The translations under genes and the position numbers were made by a program. The notes below the pieces were generated by a model. It ran no database searches. It was not told the origin of the DNA and worked only from the letters and a program-made list of their open reading frames with translations. Below, piece by piece: positions 7,190-12,021 of a stretch of 12,128 nucleotides of DNA. Each line of letters starts with the position of its first letter. The first letter of the stretch is position 1. Source of the stretch: an uncultured Anaerotignum sp. (GTDB taxonomy: Bacteria; Bacillota; Clostridia; Lachnospirales; Anaerotignaceae); contig NZ_CAKQVD010000057.1 in the NCBI RefSeq assembly GCF_934277605.1, positions 1 to 12,128 of the forward strand. Direction: 5' to 3'.

Positions 7190-7789
7190 TTAAAAACCTC
7201 CCAACTTCAATTTCAATCTCAATTTTTCTTTCTCCAGCACGATTTTACGCAACTCCTGCGTCCTTTGTTCAATCACTCCGTTGACAAAGGCTCGTGCATG
7301 AATTTCTGTTCCTTCGTTTGCAGGAAAATCCACTGCGGAAACATCATAAATTTTCTTAACCTTGGTGTGTACCAATGTCCGTGTTTCCTCGTTCCAGTAG
7401 TATTCCAGCGGGATAAAACCCCAACTCATGCGGTCAATCAATCCGCTCTCAATTTCTTCATACAAACTTCTGCTCGCCTCGGACTTGCTCAAATCCGCAC
7501 AAACAAAAAGACCGTTCTCGTCAGCATCGACAATCAGCGTTTTGTTTCTCTGTCTTGCCAACACTTTACCGCTGTGATTATACTGCAAAATAATGTCACT
7601 CATGTCGCAGCCATCAAACGCAGTGCGCTCAAACTGTTCGTAAACAGGGCCGTCATAATCCTCATAAAGCAAATACCGCTCATATGTTGCGGCATAGCCT
7701 TCAACATAATAATCGGACTCAATCCGCTTTGTGTCTGTCGGAACCATTGGCATGATTGACCTGTATTCTCTGTCATTCAGCTTTGGCAT
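7190..7789 (-). CDS. HK97-type prohead protease (U35 family)
   Basis: This serine protease cuts the capsid delta domain during head maturation. From the start at 7789 the protein has 199 residues and begins MPKLNDREYRS, followed by DYYVEGYAATYERY. The likely catalytic pair is His72 in ILQYNHS and Ser122 in DRMSWGFIP. The later KIYDVSAVDFPANEGTEI strand is also typical of the family. An in-frame start at 7873 would add 28 residues, but those lie in the portal coding region and lack family features. AGGGGG lies 6 bases before the ATG at 7789, which decides the start. It overlaps the portal gene by 17 bases, an arrangement that favours coupled translation of portal and protease. Confidence 0.92.
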   Translation of the reverse strand: MPKLNDREYRSIMPMVPTDTKRIESDYYVEGYAATYERYLLYEDYDGPVYEQFERTAFDGCDMSDIILQYNHSGKVLARQRNKTLIVDADENGLFVCADLSKSEASRSLYEEIESGLIDRMSWGFIPLEYYWNEETRTLVHTKVKKIYDVSAVDFPANEGTEIHARAFVNGVIEQRTQELRKIVLEKEKLRLKLKLGGF

Positions 7790-8945
7790 TTCCTTCCCCC
7801 TCTCCTTCATCCAGTTTATCAATCGTTGTGTATTCTTTACGGATGTACATTTTATCCCCGCCTTCCACAGCACCCATGTTCAGAATTTCTCGGCACTCGT
7901 TGTGCGTTGCCAACCCCCTATCAAATAGCTGTGTTGTCATGGTTAATTTTTCAGTGTTCGTCATGTATTGCAATCGATTTGCCGTAAACACAATTTCGTT
8001 ACCAAATGCAACTTCTCGATTATTGAAAACCATGTTCGTGTGTACCAAACTCGCCTCCAGTGCGAATGGCTCAATCTTGCCCTCATAGTACGCCGACCAC
8101 TCATCAGATGAAAAATTATTTTGCAGGATGTGTTCGTTTGTCCCAAAATAATTAAATACGTTTTCCTTAATCTGCTTGACCTGTTCCGCATCAATCACAT
8201 AGGGCTTGCTGTCAATCTGCTTGACCTCTGCATATTTCGTATCGAACATCAAAACGCCGCCGTTATTTGCGGCAGAAAGGTTTGTGCTGACGAAACGCTT
8301 TCTTTCTCTCTCGATATCGTCTGGGTGCAGGATGTTTGCAAATCTTGCCAAAAACCGCAGGGACGCACTGTTTTTCACGCCCTCCACAATGCCCTCATTT
8401 TGCGTGTTCATCAGTTCCAGTGTAGGATGCAGGCAGGCGTTACTTTCGCCGAATAGTTCATCATTTCGCTGAAACTGGTTCATAATGCCCACGTTTTCCA
8501 ATTCCACTGCACCATAGTTCCCTGCCGCCATTTCATAACGCATATATTTTTTTCCGTTCTGGTCTACAATTCTGCATTTTTCCGTAGCCAATGGATAAAA
8601 CCCAATGATGTTAAATTTATCATCATACAGCGGTGCGATAAATGCGTTATTATCGACCATGTACATGGTAGCCAGACGATACAAATATTTTTTCGTATCC
8701 ATCAGCGGATTTGGTCTGTATTGCAATATTCTTTCAATCCCTTTGTTTCCGCTCCCGTTGATCTCTGGCTTTAGCTTGCTAACGTGTGTCGCAAAACTAT
8801 GCACCGCTGCCCTTGTCAATTCCATTTCGTATAGACTGCCCTCAAAGGTTGTGAAAACGGGACTGTATGCGTTGATAACATCGAAATACTGTGAAACGCT
8901 TTGTTCCATTCTTTCTTTTTTTCGGATGTTGCTAAAAATCCCCAA
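7773..8945 (-). CDS. Portal protein, HK97 family
   Basis: This 390-residue protein forms the dodecameric ring at the packaging vertex. It starts MGIFSNIRKKE, an N-terminus typical of HK97-type portals, and contains AAVHSFATHVSKLKPEI, ILQYRPNPLMDTKKYLYRL, NAFIAPLYDD, EAFALEASLV-like text (KIEPFALEASLVHTNM), YFGTNEHILQNNFSSDEWSA and ATHNECREILNMGAVEGGDK, all matching PF04860 portals. The start codon is TTG at 8945. GGAGG lies 9 bases upstream, and the next in-frame ATG (8909) would remove the conserved N-terminus. It overlaps the large terminase gene by 14 bases. The acidic C-terminus (LDEGEGEGNAKAE) is encoded in the part shared with the protease gene. Confidence 0.95.
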   Translation of the reverse strand: MGIFSNIRKKERMEQSVSQYFDVINAYSPVFTTFEGSLYEMELTRAAVHSFATHVSKLKPEINGSGNKGIERILQYRPNPLMDTKKYLYRLATMYMVDNNAFIAPLYDDKFNIIGFYPLATEKCRIVDQNGKKYMRYEMAAGNYGAVELENVGIMNQFQRNDELFGESNACLHPTLELMNTQNEGIVEGVKNSASLRFLARFANILHPDDIERERKRFVSTNLSAANNGGVLMFDTKYAEVKQIDSKPYVIDAEQVKQIKENVFNYFGTNEHILQNNFSSDEWSAYYEGKIEPFALEASLVHTNMVFNNREVAFGNEIVFTANRLQYMTNTEKLTMTTQLFDRGLATHNECREILNMGAVEGGDKMYIRKEYTTIDKLDEGEGEGNAKAE

Positions 8946-10614
8946 TGCTGTCTCCCTCCTTCCGTCTATTCAAATTCACATAGTTGTTATAGTTATCCTT
9001 CAAGACCCTGTATGCACACAGTAACGCAACGGTACCATCAATCCTTCTTCTTGCGTCTCTGCTTTTTACCGGTTGGATGTTTCCGTTTACATCGGTCTTG
9101 ACCTCTGTGTTTATCAAACACCATTTGTCAATCGGGTTATTGTTATAAACAATCCGATGGGCGTTGAAATCTGCCTTCATGTCCCCCATTGGCTGACTTA
9201 GGCTGATTGCACCCTGCCGCACAGGAACCATGGAAGAAGGGCCAAACTCTGCCTTAAACTCCGCAAGCAAACTATCATCAATGTGCCAAGGGTCATAGCC
9301 GATATATAACGGATACATACCATCATCCCGCAGTTCCTTGAACCATTCCAGAAAAATACGCTTGTCACATTTGTTCCCTTCGCACGTCCGCATATAGCCT
9401 TGGTCTACCCACAAGGAATACGGCACATTGTCCCGCTCTTTCCTGTCCCCTCTGGCGTTTTGTTCGTCCAGTACAGATTGCGGAATCCAGTACATAGAAT
9501 TCACATAAATTTTGTCATCGTCTGGTCGCATACAAATTGCCTTTGCGGCGTTTAGGTCTGTGGTGTCAGCCGCATCAAATCCGCCAATGCAATATTTGAA
9601 TGTATCGTCAAACATTTCTTCATTGTTCAAATCCTCGTATCTCAACCATGCCGCCTCAGCCGTCTGCGGAATATTAAAATCTTTTACCATAACTGTCGGC
9701 TTGAAGGACGGATCGTCTTTCGCCTTCTGTACCATTTCCACCAGATATTCTTTTCGCTTAATCGTGCCAAGACCGGGGTTTGCTTTTATCCACATCTTCG
9801 GGTTGTCCCATTCCTTCGGGCTGTCCAATTCATAAATGAACGGTAGAAATCTATCGTTCTTCGCATCCCCGTTGATTACGCTTTTGGCGTATTCGTACTG
9901 TGCATCGAAAATGCCGCCCCGAATAAATCCGTTTGTGGTAATACAGAACAACAGCGGCTGTCTCCTTGCGCCCATAGCCTGTTTTATCAAATCGTATAAA
10001 TCCCTGTTTTTGATTGCGGCCAATTCATCAATCACAGCACAGTGAACGTCCAGACCATCCAAGCTGTTTGAATTGCTTGCAAGGGCTTTCACAAATCCCA
10101 TATTCGCAGGAAAATACAAATCAGCCGCTCTTTTTTTAATATGCTTACTTAACATTGGGGACTGCTGTACCATTTTATGGCACGCATTAAACCCCAGTTT
10201 CGCTTGTTCCAGCATTGTTGCAATGTTGTAAATCTGCGGCGAACCCTCTTTGTCATTTATCAATACATCCAGTTCAACCGCCGCTGTCTCTGTGGTCTTT
10301 CCGTTTTTTCGTCCCTCCACAATCAAACATTCGTTGTACTGTCGCATATTGTTATCATCCACAAACCCGAACAACGCTTGCAGTCTCGCCTTTTGGAACA
10401 ACTGCAATTTCAGCGGCTGTCCCAAATTGCCGGATGGCTGTTTGCAAAACAGTTCTATAAAATCGGTGTGCCTTTTTGCAATTTCATAATCAAAATGGAA
10501 TTCGTCCGGGGATACAAAACGATTCAAAAGCATTTCACTCACACGCTTCATTTTGTCACAGGCCACAATCCGCCCATCATAAATCTTCCCGAAATATTCT
10601 TCAAACTCTGTCAA
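8932..10614 (-). CDS. Terminase large subunit (ATPase and nuclease)
   Basis: This 560-residue motor protein packages DNA into the prohead and cuts the concatemer. The ATPase domain shows a Walker A variant at 100-108 (EGRKNGKTT) and Walker B with the catalytic Glu at 194-197 (VIDE). The segment LFCITTNGF (222-230) is the coupling motif. The RNase H-like nuclease carries candidate metal ligands Asp347 (GGFDAAD), Asp441 (IGYDPWHI) and Asp526 (RRIDGTVALLCAY). The N-terminus, with IYDGRIVACDKMKR and DFIELFCKQPSGNLG, matches the Terminase_1 type (PF03354) found with P27 small subunits. The start is TTG at 10614, overlapping the small subunit stop (TTGA). The binding site is weak, implying coupled translation. 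No damaged motif is seen. Confidence 0.96.
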   Translation of the reverse strand: MTEFEEYFGKIYDGRIVACDKMKRVSEMLLNRFVSPDEFHFDYEIAKRHTDFIELFCKQPSGNLGQPLKLQLFQKARLQALFGFVDDNNMRQYNECLIVEGRKNGKTTETAAVELDVLINDKEGSPQIYNIATMLEQAKLGFNACHKMVQQSPMLSKHIKKRAADLYFPANMGFVKALASNSNSLDGLDVHCAVIDELAAIKNRDLYDLIKQAMGARRQPLLFCITTNGFIRGGIFDAQYEYAKSVINGDAKNDRFLPFIYELDSPKEWDNPKMWIKANPGLGTIKRKEYLVEMVQKAKDDPSFKPTVMVKDFNIPQTAEAAWLRYEDLNNEEMFDDTFKYCIGGFDAADTTDLNAAKAICMRPDDDKIYVNSMYWIPQSVLDEQNARGDRKERDNVPYSLWVDQGYMRTCEGNKCDKRIFLEWFKELRDDGMYPLYIGYDPWHIDDSLLAEFKAEFGPSSMVPVRQGAISLSQPMGDMKADFNAHRIVYNNNPIDKWCLINTEVKTDVNGNIQPVKSRDARRRIDGTVALLCAYRVLKDNYNNYVNLNRRKEGDSIGDF

Positions 10615-10955
10615 TTCGCACCACCGCCGATAAATTCCATCAGTGCATCCTGCTCCGGTGCGCCATCGGGAATCAAATCCATGAATGTTTTAATCAGTGC
10701 GTTGTATCTGCCAATCATCGTGTTGTAGGATTTTTGGGCGGGATGTTCGCCGATGGTTTCAAATCCGTTTCCGTTCTTGGAAACAATCACGGCTCCCTCC
10801 TCATCAATCTGCCTTTCCAGATTCTTCAGCGTGGATTCCATAAACCGCAACCTTTGCAGGATTTTTTCTGCAACCTTCTGGTGGTTTGCATCCATCGCCT
10901 GTACAATCTCGGAAAACCCGTCAATTTCTGCAATCTTCCCTTTATCTTTTGCCAT
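10611..10955 (-). CDS. Terminase small subunit, P27 family
   Basis: This 114-residue helical protein binds the packaging start site and brings the large subunit to it. It has a charged N-terminus, central helices (EKILQRLRFMESTLKNLERQ), and the segment GFETIGEHPAQKSYNTMIGRYNALIKTFMDLIPDG. The E-H-P-A-x-K-x-Y-x-x-M-x-x-x-Y pattern recalls P27-type small terminases, which have an N-x-x-H-P-x-x-x-x-Y region. ATG at 10955 has GGAGTGGAG upstream. Its 3' end overlaps the large subunit gene by 4 bases, and an HNH gene lies upstream, the usual order of cos-type packaging modules. Confidence 0.85.
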   Translation of the reverse strand: MAKDKGKIAEIDGFSEIVQAMDANHQKVAEKILQRLRFMESTLKNLERQIDEEGAVIVSKNGNGFETIGEHPAQKSYNTMIGRYNALIKTFMDLIPDGAPEQDALMEFIGGGAN

Positions 10956-11069
10956 ATCTCTCCACTCCTTTGTTTTACCCCTCTATGTGTTTTTATCGTC
11001 CGTAAAATTTGACCTGCCTCTCTCGGTCTCCACAAGGCTCTGTGAGCATTTGAAATAGGGGGGCGGTAA
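10956..11069. other. Gap between HNH and small terminase genes, candidate cos region
   Basis: This is the only non-coding gap over 100 bases inside the late block. On the minus strand it begins TTACCGCCCCCCTA and ends TAGAGGGGTAA before the small terminase ribosome binding site, a loose inverted relation. In HNH/P27/HK97-type phages the cohesive-end site commonly lies next to the terminase genes, and GC-rich overhangs are usual. This is inference from position and composition; the overhang cannot be defined from sequence. Confidence 0.3.
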
Positions 11070-11387
11070 TTAGTCAAGCCGCCGTCTATCTATCGGCTGA
11101 CCGTCCATATCAAAGCCACAGCACCCCTCTGAGCGTTGGATGAAGTGTCCTTCTTCCTCATCGTGACAAGGCTTGCAGACATATTGCAGGTTGTCAAAGG
11201 ACAGCGTGATGTTTGGGTGTGTGATGTTCGTCTGTGTCAGCATTTGTTTGTGATGAACAATGTAGCCAACCCGTTCGCCGCATATCTCGCACATTCCACC
11301 ATCTACCATAATGCGACTGTCTATGTATGCACGCCTGCATTTCTTCCACGCCGCCGAGTTGTAAAACCCTTTTGCAAATTCCTTCAT
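11070..11387 (-). CDS. HNH endonuclease, packaging-associated
   Basis: This 105-residue protein begins MKEFAKGFYNSAAWKKCR, the common N-terminus of phage HNH proteins placed before the terminase genes. It has zinc-type cysteine pairs C33-E-I-C36 and C71-K-P-C74. The ββα-metal residues are H45-H46 (YIVHHK), N66 (FDNLQYVC) and H75 (PCHD). HNH proteins of this group work with the terminase in cutting cos DNA in HK97-like phages (family knowledge). The reading frame can extend to 11429, but ATG 11387 has AAGGAG 7 bases upstream, whereas the extension would lie within a terminator hairpin, so I choose 11387. It is the first gene of the late block visible here. Confidence 0.92.
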   Translation of the reverse strand: MKEFAKGFYNSAAWKKCRRAYIDSRIMVDGGMCEICGERVGYIVHHKQMLTQTNITHPNITLSFDNLQYVCKPCHDEEEGHFIQRSEGCCGFDMDGQPIDRRRLD

Positions 11388-11410
11388 CGTCTTTCTCCTT
11401 TGCCGCAAAT

Positions 11411-11445
11411 AAAAAATCCCGATAAGCATTGAAGTTATCAGGATT
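11411..11445 (-). terminator. Rho-independent terminator upstream of the HNH gene
   Basis: On the minus strand AATCCTGATAA, a 9-base loop and TTATCGGGATT form an 11-bp stem with one G-U pair, followed by TTTTATTTG. On the plus strand that pair becomes a C-A mismatch, so the element is better suited to stop minus-strand transcripts. It lies 24 bases before the HNH start, so transcription from further upstream would have to pass it. Confidence 0.75.
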
Positions 11446-11471
11446 TCTTTTGATTTATTTTTCTATTTCGC

Positions 11472-11500
11472 TTGACATACTGCACGCAGTATGCTATAAT
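11472..11500 (+). promoter_or_regulatory. Consensus sigma-A-type promoter with extended -10
   Basis: The -35 element TTGACA (11472-11477) and the -10 element TATAAT (11495-11500) are both perfect, with a 17-base spacer and a TGn extension (11492-11494). Transcription should start near 11507, giving a leader of about 19 bases before the GTG at 11526. It is the strongest promoter in the window, and its spacer holds an inverted repeat. Confidence 0.93.
11476..11493. promoter_or_regulatory. Operator-like inverted repeat inside the promoter spacer
   Basis: CATACTGC, two bases (AC) and GCAGTATG form a perfect 8+8 inverted repeat. It covers the last two bases of the -35 element and nearly the whole spacer, so a bound dimer would block RNA polymerase. 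The likely binder is the ribbon-helix-helix protein encoded at 11773 (inference), though a phage repressor encoded elsewhere is possible. Confidence 0.75.
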
Positions 11501-11508
11501 GAAAACAT

Positions 11509-11520
11509 AGAAAGGAGGTG
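11509..11520 (+). promoter_or_regulatory. Extended Shine-Dalgarno of the 35-residue peptide
   Basis: AGAAAGGAGGTG is complementary over 12 bases to the 3' end of bacterial 16S rRNA, longer than any other ribosome binding site in this window. The GTG start follows after 5 bases (7 from the GGAGG core). It decides the start of the small frame at 11526. Several Bacillus type I toxin mRNAs are known for such extended sites. Confidence 0.85.
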
Positions 11521-11525
11521 CAAAA

Positions 11526-11633
11526 GTGATTGATGCAATAACAAGTATAGCCAACTTAATAAGCTCACTGTTAGCCCTAATAACAGCGATAATAGCTTAT
11601 AAGCTGGCCAGAAACACAAAAGGGGGCAAATAA
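11526..11633 (+). CDS. Small hydrophobic membrane peptide, 35 residues, type I toxin-like in layout
   Basis: This short frame starts with GTG at 11526 after a 12-base Shine-Dalgarno and ends at TAA 11631-11633. The peptide begins MIDAITSIANLISSLLALIT, continues AIIAYKLARN and ends TKGGK. Residues about 5-25 form one uncharged hydrophobic helix and the last ten carry four positive charges, so it should insert in the membrane with a basic tail. This layout, together with the dedicated strong promoter and long ribosome binding site, resembles Gram-positive type I toxin and holin-like toxin peptides (TxpA, BsrG type). I see no sequence identity that proves membership. The coding RNA can fold at 11559-11605, and a GC hairpin overlaps the stop. 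Alternatives are a small phage membrane effector, an excluder of other phages, or a lysis modulator. That it is expressed is well supported; its function is not. Confidence 0.75.
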   Translation: MIDAITSIANLISSLLALITAIIAYKLARNTKGGK

Positions 11634-11640
11634 AGCCCCC
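11618..11640 (-). terminator. GC-rich hairpin, terminator-like on the minus strand
   Basis: GGGGGC (11622-11627), a 7-base loop and GCCCCC (11635-11640) form a perfect 6-bp stem that includes the stop of the 35-residue peptide gene. On the minus strand it is followed by TTTTGTG, as in a terminator. On the plus strand there is no U run, so it may act as a 3' stabiliser or partial stop. A second stem, CCCCG/CGGGG (11637-11651), competes with it. Confidence 0.55.
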
Positions 11641-11653
11641 GCCCTTCGGGGTT

Positions 11654-11668
11654 AAGTATAGTATACTT
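11654..11668. repeat. Perfect palindrome AAGTATA-G-TATACTT
   Basis: A 7+7 inverted repeat with a single central base lies between the two small peptide genes. It contains AGTAT-type half sites like those in the operator at 11476-11493, in a different arrangement. It may be a second binding site for the same regulator, or the -10 region of a promoter in either direction. Confidence 0.5.
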
Positions 11669-11688
11669 CAATCACAGACATTATGCAA
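11660..11688 (-). promoter_or_regulatory. Possible weak antisense promoter
   Basis: On the minus strand TTGCAT (+ strand 11683-11688) and TATACT (+ strand 11660-11665) are separated by 17 bases. The -10 matches 5 of 6 consensus bases and the -35 only 3. A transcript from here would run against the 35-residue peptide gene. It would meet the hairpin at 11618-11640 first and the terminator at 11411 next. Weak, by pattern only. Confidence 0.25.
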
Positions 11689-11766
11689 ACAATATCTCTT
11701 ATTATCAGTATCATTGCTTTAGTTATCAGTATTGCCGCATTTGTTACCATCCTGAAAAAGAGGTGA
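11683..11766 (+). CDS. Small hydrophobic peptide, 27 residues, coupled to the ribbon-helix-helix gene
   Basis: This frame starts at ATG 11683 and stops at TGA 11764-11766. It begins MQTISLIISIIALVISIAAF and ends VTILKKR. Residues 4-24 make a single uncharged transmembrane helix and the last three are basic, so it is a bare membrane anchor. No clear ribosome binding site precedes it, which lowers confidence. Its stop codon lies inside the ribosome binding site (AGAGGTGAT) of the next gene, which starts 6 bases later, so translation could be coupled. Its composition resembles the 35-residue peptide upstream (Ile/Leu/Ala/Ser-rich helix, basic tail) without clear sequence identity. It could be a partner or antagonist of that peptide, or a leader peptide for the regulator gene. 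No function is recognised. Confidence 0.55.
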   Translation: MQTISLIISIIALVISIAAFVTILKKR

Positions 11767-11772
11767 TCTCCC

Positions 11773-11961
11773 ATGGGCGCAACGTCTACCGCCTCCAAGA
11801 ACAAGTACAATAAAAAGGCTTATGAGAATTTCAATGTCCGCATTAAGCCTGAGCTTTTTGCACGCATTGATGAATACTGCAAAGCTAACGGGTTAAGCCG
11901 TTCCCAATTCCTGCAGAAATCCATTGATGCTTTTACTGCTGACATAGAGAAGGACCGCTGA
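11773..11961 (+). CDS. Ribbon-helix-helix (CopG/Arc-type) DNA-binding protein
   Basis: This 62-residue protein has a basic, flexible N-terminus (ASKNKYNKKAYE), then the strand FNVRIKPELF (about residues 20-29) that would lie in the DNA major groove as a dimer. The helices RIDEYCKANG and SRSQFLQKSIDAFTADIE follow. The order strand, helix, G-x-S-R-S-x-F, helix is characteristic of Arc/CopG/MetJ-type repressors. ATG at 11773 has the strong site GAGGTGAT 5 bases upstream, overlapping the stop of the 27-residue peptide gene. The gene ends in a terminator whose loop contains its stop codon. Proteins of this type usually repress their own operon through inverted repeats, so the operator at 11476-11493 is the obvious candidate target (inference). 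It could also be an antitoxin-like regulator, but no type II toxin gene is adjacent. Confidence 0.88.
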   Translation: MGATSTASKNKYNKKAYENFNVRIKPELFARIDEYCKANGLSRSQFLQKSIDAFTADIEKDR

Positions 11962-11979
11962 TGCGGTCTTTTTCTTTTT
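11951..11979 (+). terminator. Rho-independent terminator of the small cassette
   Basis: AGGACCGC, a TGAT loop and GCGGTCTT form an 8-bp stem (one G-U pair) followed by a U-rich tail TTTTTCTTTTT (11969-11979). The TGA stop of the ribbon-helix-helix gene lies in the loop. This is a strong end for plus-strand transcription from the promoter at 11472. Confidence 0.92.
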
Positions 11980-11983
11980 ATGC

Positions 11984-12007
11984 AAAAGGCACCCGTTTCC
12001 GAGTGCC
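11984..12007 (-). terminator. Minus-strand terminator facing the cassette
   Basis: On the minus strand GGCACTCG, a GAAA tetraloop and CGGGTGCC form an 8-bp stem with one G-U pair, followed by TTTTGC. On the plus strand the G-U pair becomes a mismatch. Together with the plus-strand terminator next to it, this makes a converging pair. It would stop transcripts arriving from the right. Confidence 0.6.
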
Positions 12008-12021
12008 AAAAAGGAGGTAAC

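Noticed and set aside
6096..7193. Long plus-strand open frame of 365 codons opposite the capsid gene
   Set aside because: It lies wholly antisense to a certain capsid gene, its translation is unusually Cys-rich and low complexity, and it has no family motif or ribosome binding site. It is a codon-bias shadow.
7790..7873. N-terminal extension of the prohead protease to 7873
   Set aside because: The extra 28 residues are encoded within the portal gene, lack family features, and the best ribosome binding site fits the ATG at 7789.
10826..11077. Minus-strand frame of 83 codons spanning the gap before the small terminase
   Set aside because: It begins at a non-ATG codon with no ribosome binding site and overlaps the small terminase in another frame for most of its length. 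The Arg/Lys-rich product has no recognisable fold.
11388..11429. N-terminal extension of the HNH gene to 11429
   Set aside because: The added codons lie in the terminator stem, and the ATG at 11387 has an ideally placed AAGGAG.
11415..11445. Hairpin before HNH as a terminator for plus-strand transcripts
   Set aside because: No plus-strand gene lies to its left, and on that strand one pair becomes a C-A mismatch. The minus-strand reading is better.
11526..11633. Arbitrium-type signalling peptide (AimP-like)
   Set aside because: There is no basic N-terminus with a cleavable signal and short mature C-terminal peptide, and no AimR-type receptor gene is adjacent.
11773..11961. Type II toxin-antitoxin pair led by the ribbon-helix-helix protein
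   Set aside because: No RelE, MazF, PIN or similar toxin frame adjoins it. The neighbours are membrane peptides and a terminator follows directly.
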